Source of the DNA: Novosphingobium sp. B 225
GTDB taxonomy: Bacteria > Pseudomonadota > Alphaproteobacteria > Sphingomonadales > Sphingomonadaceae
Length of the DNA stretch: 64,000 nt
Assembly: GCF_002198665.1 (NCBI RefSeq)
Contig: NZ_MWLM01000054.1
Location: forward strand, 1-64,000
Direction: 5' to 3'
The translations under genes were made by a program, and so were the position numbers. Positions 32,010 to 41,863 of this stretch are shown one piece after another (the first letter of the stretch is position 1; each line of letters starts with the position of its first letter). Under the pieces are notes generated by a model. The model had not been told where the DNA came from. It saw only the letters and a program-made list of their open reading frames with translations, and ran no database searches.

Positions 32010-33929
32010 TCACTTGGGCGCAACCCAGATTGGCGAGGTATAGGCACGTTCCTGAATGGTCAGCGGTTTGCCGGTTGATTTAGGATCGATCCCCAGCTGG
32101 ATCGCGTCGAACAGCGAATAGCGCGGGGTCGGGATTTGCAGGACCCGGGCATAGTAGAACGCCTTTTGGCCCGGCCGATATTCCGGATCGCGCCACAAGG
32201 TGCGCAGGAACGTAGCCCCGATCGTATTGGTATAGGCCCCGGTCTTCAGATCGACCGTATTGCCGACCGGCGCCAGCTTGCCATCACGCCCGCGCTTGCG
32301 CGCGTCCGACCAGACCACATTGAATACCGTTTCGTGCGCCTTGCCGCTGGCATCGACCCAGCCTTTGACGATCTGGATCCGGTCCAGATTGCCGCCTTCA
32401 GGATCTTTCATGGCTTCGACCATGAAGCTCGGCGCGCGGCCTCGGCCAATCAGATCGCCGCCCATCGGTACGCCGCGATCATAGCCCGACTGGGGAAAGC
32501 GCGGCGTATCCAGATCGCGCCGGGTAAAGTTCCAACCGGCAAACATCCGCACTGCCATGCGCGGTCCGGTCGAGGCATAGACCTCTTTGCGCTTGAAAGC
32601 TTCGTAGATTGAACGGCGATCATTGCTGGGCGCCCAGACGGCAACCAATCCCGCAGCGCCCATGTCCCAACCGCGTGCCGATCCCAGCCCGGTAGGCTCC
32701 TTGCGCTGCTGCGGTGTCGCGTCGTGCTGACCTTTGCCGGCGAAGCGGTTTTCCTCGATTGCGGACATGCCAGTGTGGGCGTCAGTCGATCCGATCAGTC
32801 CGAACTTGAATGGATTGACGCCGGTCTTTGCTTCAACTTCCAGCCCACGGCGCAGCGCCGCGCGGACATAGTCAGCCTCGTCCGGCTTGGCGATCGGGCC
32901 GGTCGGGACCATGACGAAGCTGTACTTTTCGTAGTCGGCAAATTCATCGGTTGGAGAGAGCGCCGGGTGGGTTTCGGAATCGCCCTTGATCTGGGTGGTT
33001 TCGACCACCGGCTCCCAGCGCATCCGCTTTTGCGCGTATTCTGCAGTGATCGGCTTCCCGTCGCTGTCAGTTCCGGCGAACATCTTGCCCCAGCTGAGAT
33101 TGGAGTTGTGCGGGATCGCCACGAAATCCGCGCCGGTCGCCTTACTGGTCGCTCCAAGCCATTCCCACAGCTTTTCCGGCCGTTCGCTCTCGAGCTGACT
33201 GAACGGCATGAACTGCTTGGCCTTGTCGGCGCCGTCAGGAGTGAAAATGACCCGATGCAGATTGCCGCCGCCGGGCATTGAGGACCATTCCCAGCCGATC
33301 AGTGTGGTGAACTTACCCGGCTCGTTATAGCGCTCGGCAGTATCGATGTAGTTGTACCACGCTGACTGCCGTTTGGTACCGCCGTGCAGATCGACATAGG
33401 CTTGTTTCGGCGTGACAAATCCCGGGCCTGTCGTGCCGGTTCCCACTTTGACAAGGTAATGATAAGCGTGGAGCAGTTGATCGGCACCCGGAATACCCGG
33501 CTGGGCCAGCAGCGCCTTGCCGGTGTCTGTATCGGCATAGCCGTGCTCCCCGTCATAGACTTTGGGCACGCTGCCAACCAGCTCTGCGTGATCGGCAACC
33601 ACCAGGAAGTCGAGCGGTCGCGACAGCTGCCAGTCTTTACCGGTTGTCGGGCTGGTGACCTTTTCACCGCGGGCAAAGCGATAGGCGGCTTCGGCAGTCG
33701 AAGTCGGCGTTCCGAACAGGTACACATCGAACGATTGCGAGGTGTGCAAATGGGTGTCACCCCAATAGAGATGCTTGCCGCCGCCAGCCGGCGCGGCAGC
33801 TGGCTTGTCGCTGGCGGCGGCATGATGCTCTGGACTGGACTGAAGTTGGACCAGACTGGAAGCCATGGCCACCGAAGCCGCCGTTGTGGCCAGCGCAAGA
33901 GCAAACGGGATTCGCATTGCCTTCGTCAT
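32010..33929 (-). CDS. DUF3604 domain protein, exported
   Basis: 639 residues, with a signal peptide (MTKAMRIPFALALATTAASVAMA) and a GGGAGAG ribosome site. Contains LYWGDTHLHTSQSFD, FLVVADHAELVG, FVAIPHNSNLSWG and GSTDAHTG, the His/Asp pattern of DUF3604, which resembles PHP-type metal hydrolases. Reaction unknown; a periplasmic metal-dependent hydrolase is a fair guess. It is 37 bases downstream of the FMN oxidase gene in the same direction. Confidence 0.88.
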   Translation of the reverse strand: MTKAMRIPFALALATTAASVAMASSLVQLQSSPEHHAAASDKPAAAPAGGGKHLYWGDTHLHTSQSFDVYLFGTPTSTAEAAYRFARGEKVTSPTTGKDWQLSRPLDFLVVADHAELVGSVPKVYDGEHGYADTDTGKALLAQPGIPGADQLLHAYHYLVKVGTGTTGPGFVTPKQAYVDLHGGTKRQSAWYNYIDTAERYNEPGKFTTLIGWEWSSMPGGGNLHRVIFTPDGADKAKQFMPFSQLESERPEKLWEWLGATSKATGADFVAIPHNSNLSWGKMFAGTDSDGKPITAEYAQKRMRWEPVVETTQIKGDSETHPALSPTDEFADYEKYSFVMVPTGPIAKPDEADYVRAALRRGLEVEAKTGVNPFKFGLIGSTDAHTGMSAIEENRFAGKGQHDATPQQRKEPTGLGSARGWDMGAAGLVAVWAPSNDRRSIYEAFKRKEVYASTGPRMAVRMFAGWNFTRRDLDTPRFPQSGYDRGVPMGGDLIGRGRAPSFMVEAMKDPEGGNLDRIQIVKGWVDASGKAHETVFNVVWSDARKRGRDGKLAPVGNTVDLKTGAYTNTIGATFLRTLWRDPEYRPGQKAFYYARVLQIPTPRYSLFDAIQLGIDPKSTGKPLTIQERAYTSPIWVAPK

Positions 33930-33966
33930 CGGTTCTCTCCCTCAAGATCCCATCCGAACGGCGCGG

Positions 33967-35130
33967 TTAGCGCTTTCGGATAATGTCACGTCCAACTGCA
34001 GCGGCGCTGGTTGTGCCGGTCAGGCCCAATCCGGTCTTCAGATCGTGTTTGAAGCTGGCCAGCAGTGCTGAAAGCCCTGCCTCGCCGCGCGAGGCCACGG
34101 CATAGACCCAGGGCCGACCAATCATCACTGCCTTGGCGCCAAGCGCCAGAGCCTTGGCAACATCCTGACCGCTGCGAACCCCGCCATCGACCAGCAAGGT
34201 CGAAGATCCGCCCAGCGCATCGGCAATCTCAGGCAACACGGCTATCCCCGATGCCACACCGTCAAGCTGGCGACCGCCGTGGTTGGATACCACCATGCCG
34301 TCGGCGCCATTGGCAACGGCTTCTTTGGCATCATCGGCGTTGAGCACGCCCTTCAGCACCAGATTGCCTTTCCAGATGGTGCGCAGCCAGGCGATGTCCT
34401 TCCAGTTGGTGGAAGCATCAAACTGGCTGTCGACCCAGACTTTGAACTGTTCGGGGTTCTTGGCCGCCGGGACATACGATTGCAGATTGCCGAAGGTGTG
34501 CGGCCCGCCTTTGATGCCGACGTCATAGAGCCAGCGTGGATGCAGCAGATAATCGCCGAGACCAGCCCGAAACTTGCCCCAGGCGCTCGCTCCGCCAGCC
34601 ATGCCATTGCGGACATCGCGGTAGCGCGCGCCCAATACGGCCAGATCGACGGTAAAGGCCAAGGTGCGAACCCCCGCTGCCCAGGCGCGGTCCAGAATCT
34701 CCTGCACCACGCCGCGGTCTTTCAGCATGTAGAGCTGGAACCAGAACGGCCGGTCGGAAACCTGTCTCACTTCATCGATCGAACAGATGCCGACGGTTGA
34801 AAGGCACATCGGGATGCCGGCCGCGTCTGCCGCGCGCTTGGCCTGCAGTTCGGCCCGCCGCGCCATCATCCCGCCCAGACCGACCGGAGCGAGCACAACC
34901 GGCATTGTCAGTTTTTCGCCAAACAACTCGATGCTGATGTCGATCTCGGAAACGTCACGCATCACCCGCTGATCCAGCTGGATTGCGCGGAAATCGGCCA
35001 TATTGCTCGCCAAGCTCATTTCCTCACCAGCACCGCCATCGAGATAGTCGAACAGGAAGCGTGGCAGTCGCGCCTCTGCTTCGCGGCGATAATCGGCGAC
35101 AGTTGCGGGTACGAGATTGAGGCTGGGCAT
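33967..35130 (-). CDS. FMN-dependent alpha-hydroxyacid dehydrogenase
   Basis: 387 residues of the LldD/glycolate oxidase/mandelate dehydrogenase family. Motifs: FDYLDGGAGEE near the start, PVVLAPVGLGGM, WFQLYML, the active-site His in SNHGGRQLDG, and DGGVRSGQDV plus GRPWVYA for FMN phosphate. It oxidises an (S)-2-hydroxyacid to the 2-ketoacid. It lies nine bases after a ThDP decarboxylase-like gene, the order used for hydroxyacid to ketoacid to aldehyde conversion. L-lactate and mandelate types cannot be separated by eye. Confidence 0.92.
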   Translation of the reverse strand: MPSLNLVPATVADYRREAEARLPRFLFDYLDGGAGEEMSLASNMADFRAIQLDQRVMRDVSEIDISIELFGEKLTMPVVLAPVGLGGMMARRAELQAKRAADAAGIPMCLSTVGICSIDEVRQVSDRPFWFQLYMLKDRGVVQEILDRAWAAGVRTLAFTVDLAVLGARYRDVRNGMAGGASAWGKFRAGLGDYLLHPRWLYDVGIKGGPHTFGNLQSYVPAAKNPEQFKVWVDSQFDASTNWKDIAWLRTIWKGNLVLKGVLNADDAKEAVANGADGMVVSNHGGRQLDGVASGIAVLPEIADALGGSSTLLVDGGVRSGQDVAKALALGAKAVMIGRPWVYAVASRGEAGLSALLASFKHDLKTGLGLTGTTSAAAVGRDIIRKR

Positions 35131-35139
35131 CGGTGTTCC

Positions 35140-36684
35140 TCAGACGATCGCTTCAACCAGCCGCGGGCCCTTGTGGGCAATCGCATCGGCCAGCGCAGCG
35201 CGAAATTCGGCGGCTGTGGTCGCACGCACCGCGGGGACCCCCATGCCTTGCGAGATCGCCACCCAATCTAGCGCCGGATCGCGCAGACTGAGCATCGACA
35301 GGGCCTTGGGCCCGGGGTTCTGCACCCCGACCCGGGCAAGTTCGATGTTGAGGATGGCGTAGGAGCCGTTGTTGATGATCACCGTGGTTACATCCAGCTT
35401 TTCGCGCGCCATGGTCCACAGCGCCTGGCACGTGTACATGCCCGAGCCATCGGCCTGGAGCGCCAGAACCTTGCGGTCTGGGCAGGCAATCGCGGCGCCC
35501 ACCGCTAACGGCAAGCCCTGGCCGATCGCGCCGCCGGTCAGCGTCATCCAGTCGTGCGGGGCCGCGCCCGCAGTCATCGGATAAAGCGCCAGCCCCGCCG
35601 TCGCGGCTTCGTCCGAAACGATTGCATCGGCTGGCATCCGTTCGGCCACGATTGCCCCCATGCTCATTAGGTTGAGCGGACCATCAGGCGCCGGTGGGAT
35701 TCCGGCTGGCTGGATCAGACCAGGCTCAGTCGGGGCGTCCAATGCTGCGGCTAGAGAACTCAGCGCATCTTCGGCGTCTTCCCGCAGCGATGCGAGCCGG
35801 ACAAGCCGCGCACCATCGGGGGAAAGCCAGCTGGGCTTGCCGGGATAGGCAAAGAACGAGACTGGCGGTTCAGCCCCGACAAATACGATTGCGGTAAAGT
35901 CCTTCAGGTAGTCAGCCGCTTGCTCGCCGAAATAGGGCAGCTTTTCGACCGCGACCCGGCCTGCCCCGCGTTCCATCCGGGCTGGAAACGTTTCGCAGAT
36001 CAGCCGGGCTCCAGTGGCGGCGGCGATCCGCCCGGCTGCAATGAGCGCTTGGCCGCGCAGGGCACGACCGCCGAGATATAGTGCGGTGGGTCCTGTGCTG
36101 AGCAAGGCCTCGGCGGCATCGGCAACCACGGCGGCTGGCGCTTTGGGCGGCGCGGCCGGGATCGCTGCGGCGACCGTGCTCGCCCCTTCATCCCAGGCGT
36201 GGTCGGCAGGGACGATCAGCGAAGCAATGGCGCCGGGGTAACGCATCGCCTGAGCATAGGCTTCGGCTCCGGCCTGCGGCAGATCCCGCGCCGAACGCGC
36301 TACCCGGACCCAGTCCGACATCGGCCGAGCTACACCTGCTGCATCCGAAGTCAGCGGCGCATCATAGTGCAGGTGATAGGTGGCATGATCGCCGATCAGA
36401 TTGATAATAGGCGATCCGGCGCGACGCGCATTGTGCAGGTTGGCAAGTCCGTTGCCCAACCCCGGACCCAGGTGCAACAAGGTGGCGGCAGGCTTGTCGG
36501 CCATCCGGCCATAGCCATCCGCAGCGCCCGTCACCACGCCTTCGAACAGCCCCAGCACCGGCCTGATCCGGGCGTGACTGTCGAGCGCGGCAACCAATTG
36601 CATTTCCGACGTGCCCGGATTGGCAAAGCACACTTCCACACCGCATAGTTGCAGGGTTTCGATCAGGGCCTCGGCACCGTTCAT
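35140..36684 (-). CDS. ThDP-dependent enzyme, acetolactate synthase/benzoylformate decarboxylase-like
   Basis: 514 residues. The N-terminal Pyr domain has FANPGTSEMQ, the ThDP-activating Glu in LFEGVVTGAADGYGRM, and LHLGPGLGNGL with a His at the place used by benzoylformate decarboxylase. The C-terminal PP domain has LALQADGSGMYT and INNGSYAILN for Mg-diphosphate. It is shorter than catabolic and anabolic acetolactate synthases and lacks an ilvN partner, so a 2-ketoacid decarboxylase role is favoured. ATG at 36684 has GAGGAA. Confidence 0.85.
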   Translation of the reverse strand: MNGAEALIETLQLCGVEVCFANPGTSEMQLVAALDSHARIRPVLGLFEGVVTGAADGYGRMADKPAATLLHLGPGLGNGLANLHNARRAGSPIINLIGDHATYHLHYDAPLTSDAAGVARPMSDWVRVARSARDLPQAGAEAYAQAMRYPGAIASLIVPADHAWDEGASTVAAAIPAAPPKAPAAVVADAAEALLSTGPTALYLGGRALRGQALIAAGRIAAATGARLICETFPARMERGAGRVAVEKLPYFGEQAADYLKDFTAIVFVGAEPPVSFFAYPGKPSWLSPDGARLVRLASLREDAEDALSSLAAALDAPTEPGLIQPAGIPPAPDGPLNLMSMGAIVAERMPADAIVSDEAATAGLALYPMTAGAAPHDWMTLTGGAIGQGLPLAVGAAIACPDRKVLALQADGSGMYTCQALWTMAREKLDVTTVIINNGSYAILNIELARVGVQNPGPKALSMLSLRDPALDWVAISQGMGVPAVRATTAAEFRAALADAIAHKGPRLVEAIV

Positions 36685-36726
36685 GGCTGGATTCCTCAAG
36701 GGCTATTGGAGGTACAAATGCAAACT

Positions 36727-36748
36727 GGCCGGACCCGCAGGTCCGGCC
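36727..36748 (-). terminator. Intercistronic hairpin after the PQQ dehydrogenase gene
   Basis: GGCCGGACC-CGCA-GGTCCGGCC, nine-bp perfect arms, 15 bases after the stop. No strong U tract follows on the minus strand. It may stabilise or attenuate the message so that the alcohol dehydrogenase is made in excess of the downstream genes. Confidence 0.65.
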
Positions 36749-36762
36749 CATTTCAGATGCAG

Positions 36763-38907
36763 TTACTTGCTCTTAGGCGGCTTGGCATCGCCATTGGCGA
36801 CTGCCATCCAGGCTTGGCCAAGGACATAGGCGCGGATCGCTTCGGCCTCCTGCGGCGTCAGATTTTGCCCAAAGGCAACCATGCCATTGGGCTTGAGTAC
36901 CCCATCAATCACCACCTGACGCCAGGTGGCTGGATCGGCAGTAACCGCCGACCAACGCAGGTCTGGTAGCACACCAGAACTCTGCACCATCGGGCCATGG
37001 CAGACCATGCAGTTCTCAGCATAGCGCTGGAAACCCAAGGCGACCTGTTCAGGCGTGCCAAAGGCGGCACCTTTGGGGCTGGCTTCGACCGCGAGCGGGG
37101 CGTTGTCGGGCAGGGTGCCTTTCGCGCCCAGCTTGATAACCACCAGTCGGCCAATTTCGCGGTTGACCTTTTCCTTCCAGAACAGGCCATGGTTGAGCCC
37201 CCAGGCGCTGCCCCATCCGGTGGCAATCGCGATGTACTGCTCACCGTCAATCTCATAAGTCATCGGTGCGGCCGATGCCCCGCGCTTGAGATTGGTTTCC
37301 CACAGCACCTTGCCATTCGCAGCATCGTAGGCGCGGAGTAGTCCGGCCTTGGTGCCCTGGAACACCAGGCCTGTCTTGGTGGTCAGGATGCCGCCGTTGC
37401 CCGGGGCCCCCAGATCAACCGACCAACGCGCTTCCTGTTTGACCGGATCCCAGGCGAGCAGTCCGCCGCTCTGGCCCGACTGGACCTGCGGCAGCATGCC
37501 CTTGGGCAGGCCTGGCGGAATGCCGCCAGCCATGTTGTAGCCGACATTCCAGAAGCTCTTTGCCAGCTTTTCGCCAGGCTTGACCTGGTAGAGCTGCCCG
37601 TTCACCTCGGTCGGGATATAGACCAGCCCGGTATCGGGGTTGAAGGCCATCGGTGGCCAGTTGTGCGCGCCCGGAGGTCCGGGGACGACCAATGTGCCCT
37701 TTTCATCGGGATTGCGTGCCGCGGGATTCTCGATCGGCCGACCATTGGCATCAAGCCCGGTCGCCCAGGTCATCGGCGCAAAGGCCTTGCCGCTCAGGAA
37801 TTTGCCGGTCTTGGCATCGAGCACATAGAAAAAGCCGTTCTTGGGCGCGTGCATGATGACGCGCTGCTTGGCGCCGTCCTTGCCAATCGGCAGGTCGGCC
37901 AGCACGATCCCTTGCGTCGCGGTAAAGTCCCACTTGTCGCGCGGGGTTTCCTGGAAGTGCCACTTGTACTTGCCGGTCGCCGGATCAAGCGCGACGATCG
38001 AAGAGACGAACAGGTTGTCGCCCTTGCCGCCGGGATCGCGCACTTCGTCGTTCCACGGCGATGAATTGCCGGTGCCGATCAGCACGCTTTCATTGACCTC
38101 GTCATAGACGATCGTGTCCCACACGGTGCCGCCGCCTGCGGTCTGCCAGCCGCCCTTGTCGCCCCAGGTGGCGTTGCCCTGCGCGGCAAGTGCTTCATCG
38201 GAAGCCGCGCCATCGGCCTTCTTCTCCGGGTTGGGCGTGGTGTAGAACCGCCAGGCCAGATCGCCATCAGCCGCGTCGTAGGCCGAAACATAGCCGCGCA
38301 CGCCCAGTTCCGCCCCGCCATTACCGATCAGCACCTTGCCTTTGACCACGCGCGGCGCGCCGGTGATGGTATAGGGTTTGGTCTGATCGACTGTGATTTT
38401 GCTCCACACCAGTTTGCCGGTCTTGGCGTCGAGTGCCTGCAGGCGGCCATCGTAGGTGCCGACGAAGACCTTGCCATCATAGATCGCGACCCCGCGGTTG
38501 ACCGCGTCGCAGCAGCCCTTGGCCAGCGTTTCGCGTGGCACTTCGGGATCGTGGACCCACAGCTCCTTGCCGGTCTTGGCATCAAGCGCATAGACGATCG
38601 ACCAGGCGCTGGTGACATACATCACGCCGTCCGACACGATCGGGGTCGCTTCAACCCCATGCGGGACTTTCATGTCATAGGACCAGGCGATGCCGAGCGT
38701 GGAGACATTGTCCTTGGTGATCGCGCCCAGCTGCGAATAGCGTTGCTCGTCATAGCTGCCGCCATAGGTCAGCCATTCCTTGCCGGTCTTGGCGGCTTCG
38801 GCGATCGCCCGCGTCGCGGCCTCGTCTGACAGACCGCCGCCGCAGCCAGACAATGTTACCAGTCCGGCTGCCAGTATCGCCAGTCCCTTGAACCTAGTTT
38901 CGCTCAC
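36763..38907 (-). CDS. PQQ-dependent quinohaemoprotein alcohol dehydrogenase
   Basis: 714 residues. The signal sequence ends in a lipobox (LVTLSGC), so the protein may be lipid-anchored. The eight-bladed PQQ propeller has the vicinal disulfide in AKGCCDAVNRG and tryptophan-docking repeats (YALDAKTGKELWVHDP). A C-terminal cytochrome c domain carries CMVCHGP, with a later Met as likely sixth ligand. It oxidises alcohols in the periplasm and passes electrons through haem c. It is divergent from ilvD with 177 bases between starts and is the likely first gene of the minus-strand set. Confidence 0.93.
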   Translation of the reverse strand: MSETRFKGLAILAAGLVTLSGCGGGLSDEAATRAIAEAAKTGKEWLTYGGSYDEQRYSQLGAITKDNVSTLGIAWSYDMKVPHGVEATPIVSDGVMYVTSAWSIVYALDAKTGKELWVHDPEVPRETLAKGCCDAVNRGVAIYDGKVFVGTYDGRLQALDAKTGKLVWSKITVDQTKPYTITGAPRVVKGKVLIGNGGAELGVRGYVSAYDAADGDLAWRFYTTPNPEKKADGAASDEALAAQGNATWGDKGGWQTAGGGTVWDTIVYDEVNESVLIGTGNSSPWNDEVRDPGGKGDNLFVSSIVALDPATGKYKWHFQETPRDKWDFTATQGIVLADLPIGKDGAKQRVIMHAPKNGFFYVLDAKTGKFLSGKAFAPMTWATGLDANGRPIENPAARNPDEKGTLVVPGPPGAHNWPPMAFNPDTGLVYIPTEVNGQLYQVKPGEKLAKSFWNVGYNMAGGIPPGLPKGMLPQVQSGQSGGLLAWDPVKQEARWSVDLGAPGNGGILTTKTGLVFQGTKAGLLRAYDAANGKVLWETNLKRGASAAPMTYEIDGEQYIAIATGWGSAWGLNHGLFWKEKVNREIGRLVVIKLGAKGTLPDNAPLAVEASPKGAAFGTPEQVALGFQRYAENCMVCHGPMVQSSGVLPDLRWSAVTADPATWRQVVIDGVLKPNGMVAFGQNLTPQEAEAIRAYVLGQAWMAVANGDAKPPKSK

Positions 38908-39002
38908 AACCAGTCCCCTCCCGATTTCCGGATTCCCAAGGCTCTACCATGGCACAATCTCAGGTCTGAAATTGACCGAAAAGTGCTTTAATTGATTTTT
39001 CA

Positions 39003-39024
39003 GCGCAAGAGTGCGGTCTTGCGC
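39003..39024 (+). promoter_or_regulatory. Hairpin in the ilvD leader
   Basis: GCGCAAGA-GTGCGG-TCTTGCGC, eight-bp perfect arms, 60 bases upstream of the ilvD ATG. It is not followed by a U tract. It may be an operator in the divergent region or a leader RNA element. Confidence 0.4.
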
Positions 39025-39084
39025 CAAGCACCGCGCCATTTGTTGCACCAAAATCGCCGGGACTGCACTTTGAGGGGGACTGAC

Positions 39085-40920
39085 ATGGCACTTCGTTCTG
39101 ACCGCGTTACCACTGGCGGGCTTTCGGCGGGCGCACGGGCGCTGTTTCGGGCTGGCGGGGTCAAGGGCACCGACTTTGGCAAGCCGATCATCGCTGTGGC
39201 CAACAGCTTCACTGAGTTCGTGCCCGGCCACGTCCACCTCAACACGATCGGCCGGATCGTCTGCGATGCAATCTGGGAGGCAGGCGGGATTCCCCGCGAA
39301 TTCAACACCATTGCGATCGATGACGGGATCGCCATGGGCCATGACGGGATGCTCTATTCGCTGCCCAGCCGCGATCTGATCGCGGATTCGATCGAATACA
39401 TGGTGCAGGGCCACTTGGCCGACGCGCTGATCTGTATCTCGAACTGCGACAAGATCACGCCCGGAATGCTGATGGCCGGGCTGCGCCTCAACATTCCGGT
39501 GATCTATGTTTCGGGCGGGCCGATGGAAGCCGGCCGGATTACCGTCAACGGTCAGGTCCGGCGCATGGATGCCACCGACACCGTAATCTCAGCGCTCGAT
39601 CCCAGCCATCTCGGCGGGCAGGTGGAAGAGGTTGAGGCCAACGCCTGCCCGACCTGCGGTTCGTGCAGCGGCATGTTTACCGCCAATTCGATGAACTGCC
39701 TGGCCGAGGCACTGGGGCTGGCACTGCCCGGCAACGGATCGCTGGTAGCCACCCACGCCAACCGCAAGACGCTGTACCAGCGCGCAGCGAGCGAAATCGT
39801 CAGTCTGGCCAAGCGCCACTATTTCGATGGCGATGCCAGCGTGCTGCCGCGCGCTGTGGCGACCCGGCCGGCCTTCATGAACGCGATGGCGATGGACATC
39901 GCAATGGGCGGATCGACCAACACGATCCTGCACCTGCTGGCGCTGGCGCATGAAGCCGGAGTCGATTTCACCATGGCCGATATTGACGCGATGAGCCGCC
40001 GGGTGCCGTTCCTGTGCAAGGTTGCCCCGGCCACGCCCGACTATTTCATGGAGGATGTTCACAAGGCCGGCGGGGTGATCGGCATTCTGGGCGAGCTTGA
40101 GCGCGCCGGGCATGTCGATGCCTCGGCCCCGCATCTGGCCAGCCCCGGCGGAACCCTGGCCGATGTTCTGGCACAATGGGACATCTTGCGCAGCAGCGAT
40201 CCCGCCACGCTCGACTGGTACCGCGCCGATGCCTCGGGCCGGACGGGCGCCCAGTCGCTCTCGCACGCTACGCTGGGCGAACTGGATACGGACCGGGCCA
40301 ACGGCTGCCTGCGCGATGTGGATCACGCCCACAGCAAGGAAGGCGGGCTGGCGATCCTGACCGGTAATATCGCCGAGCACGGCTGCGTGGTGAAGACCGG
40401 ATCGGTCAAGGATCACATGCTGGTGTTCTCGGGCCGGGCGCGTGTGTTCGATGCACAGGAAACAGCCGTCCATGCGATCGGCACCCGGCAGATCAAGCCC
40501 GGCGATGTCGTGGTAATCCGCTATGAAGGGCCCAAGGGCGGCCCCGGAATGCAGGAAATGCTGCTGCCCACCACCATGCTCAAGGGCATGGGGCTGGCCG
40601 AAACTTGCGCTCTGATTACCGATGGGCGCTATTCGGGTGCTACGTCCGGACTGTCGGTTGGGCATATGTCACCCGAAGCGGCTGCGGGCGGCGGGATCGG
40701 GCTGATTGAGGAAGGCGATACCGTTACCATCGACATTCCCGGCAGGGCGATCCGGATCGAATTGGATGAGGAGACCCTCGCTGCGCGCCGCGCCGCGATG
40801 GCCGCACGCGCCAATCCCTGGCAGCCGACTGAGCCGCGCAAGCGCGTGATCTCGAAGGCTCTCAGGGCCTATGCCCACTTTGCTGCCAGCGCCGACAAGG
40901 GCGGGATTCGGGAGATCTAG
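39085..40920 (+). CDS. ilvD: Dihydroxy-acid dehydratase
   Basis: 611 residues, close to the Escherichia coli length. The Fe-S and substrate signatures are present: [43 protein letters not shown] and [20 protein letters not shown]. It forms 2-ketoisovalerate and 2-keto-3-methylvalerate in branched-chain amino-acid synthesis. ATG at 39085 has GAGGGGG. Sugar-acid dehydratases of the same superfamily lack the full [18 protein letters not shown] string, so IlvD is favoured. Confidence 0.93.
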   Translation: MALRSDRVTTGGLSAGARALFRAGGVKGTDFGKPIIAVANSFTEFVPGHVHLNTIGRIVCDAIWEAGGIPREFNTIAIDDGIAMGHDGMLYSLPSRDLIADSIEYMVQGHLADALICISNCDKITPGMLMAGLRLNIPVIYVSGGPMEAGRITVNGQVRRMDATDTVISALDPSHLGGQVEEVEANACPTCGSCSGMFTANSMNCLAEALGLALPGNGSLVATHANRKTLYQRAASEIVSLAKRHYFDGDASVLPRAVATRPAFMNAMAMDIAMGGSTNTILHLLALAHEAGVDFTMADIDAMSRRVPFLCKVAPATPDYFMEDVHKAGGVIGILGELERAGHVDASAPHLASPGGTLADVLAQWDILRSSDPATLDWYRADASGRTGAQSLSHATLGELDTDRANGCLRDVDHAHSKEGGLAILTGNIAEHGCVVKTGSVKDHMLVFSGRARVFDAQETAVHAIGTRQIKPGDVVVIRYEGPKGGPGMQEMLLPTTMLKGMGLAETCALITDGRYSGATSGLSVGHMSPEAAAGGGIGLIEEGDTVTIDIPGRAIRIELDEETLAARRAAMAARANPWQPTEPRKRVISKALRAYAHFAASADKGGIREI

Positions 40921-40924
40921 CGGC

Positions 40925-41857
40925 ATGAGCATCAAGGTTCTGACCACCCGGCTGTTGCCGCTGCCTCCGCTCAAGTGCGGGGACCAACCGATTGACTTTG
41001 TCGTGCTGGGTGACGGCGATCCTGCTGGCGCGCGGGCAATCGTGGTTCCCGCAATCGACCGGCTCGATGCCGCGGCAATTGCACAGCTTCCCCCATCGCT
41101 TGGACTGATCGCCAATATCGGGGTGGGCGTGGATAACATCGATCTGGCTGCTGCCGCCGCGCGCGGGATCGTGGTGAGCAACACGCCGGTGGTGACCGAG
41201 GATACCGCCGATCTGGCCTTTGCCTTGCTCCTCGCGGCGGCACGCGGGGTAGCGCGGGGTGACCGCTATGTCCGGGCCGGAAGCTGGAGCGCTGGCGAAC
41301 CATGGACACTTGGCCAGCGGGTTAGCGGAGCCACACTGGGCCTGGTCGGGTTCGGCGCGATTGCCCAGGCCGTGGCCCGCCGCGCTGCTGGGTTTGGGAT
41401 GAAAGTGCTCTACTGGAACCGCAGCGCCCGCGATGATGCGGCTACCGCGCTGGGTGTGACCCGCTGCACTGATCTGGACGAGCTGCTGGGTCAGGCCGAT
41501 TTCGTGTCGCTTCACCTGCCACTGACCGGAGAGACCGAAGCTCTGATCGACGCCGCGAGGTTGGGCGCGATGAAGCCCGGTGCAGTCCTGATCAACACCG
41601 CACGCGGCAGTGTGGCCGATGAAGCGGCGCTGGTCGCAGCCCTGCAATCGGGTCACCTGGCCGCTGCCGGACTGGATGTATTTGCAGCGGAACCGGCCGT
41701 ACCGGCGGCGCTGCTGGCGATGGATCAGGTTGTCCTGACGCCCCACATCGGCTCGGCCACCTCGGCTTGCCGGACCGACATGGCGATGCGGGCCTTGAAC
41801 AATCTGCTGACCTTCCTGAGTGGGGCAACGCCACCTGATCGGCTGACTGTGTCCTGA
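40925..41857 (+). CDS. D-isomer-specific 2-hydroxyacid dehydrogenase
   Basis: 310 residues. The NAD(P) motif is GLVGFGAIAQAVARR, followed by the catalytic Arg in NTARGSV, the Glu in DVFAAEP and His in TPHIGSAT. The residue after the second Rossmann strand (LYWNRSAR) suggests NADPH, as in glyoxylate/hydroxypyruvate or 2-ketogluconate reductases. It starts five bases after ilvD, so the two are co-transcribed. It could reduce ketoacids made by its neighbours. Confidence 0.9.
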   Translation: MSIKVLTTRLLPLPPLKCGDQPIDFVVLGDGDPAGARAIVVPAIDRLDAAAIAQLPPSLGLIANIGVGVDNIDLAAAAARGIVVSNTPVVTEDTADLAFALLLAAARGVARGDRYVRAGSWSAGEPWTLGQRVSGATLGLVGFGAIAQAVARRAAGFGMKVLYWNRSARDDAATALGVTRCTDLDELLGQADFVSLHLPLTGETEALIDAARLGAMKPGAVLINTARGSVADEAALVAALQSGHLAAAGLDVFAAEPAVPAALLAMDQVVLTPHIGSATSACRTDMAMRALNNLLTFLSGATPPDRLTVS

Positions 41858-41863
41858 CCGCGA

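Noticed and set aside
33967-36684. A true mandelate pathway (MdlB plus MdlC)
   Set aside because: Gene order and families fit, but residues that separate MdlB from LldD and MdlC from IlvB-like proteins cannot be judged safely by eye, and no racemase or benzaldehyde dehydrogenase is nearby.
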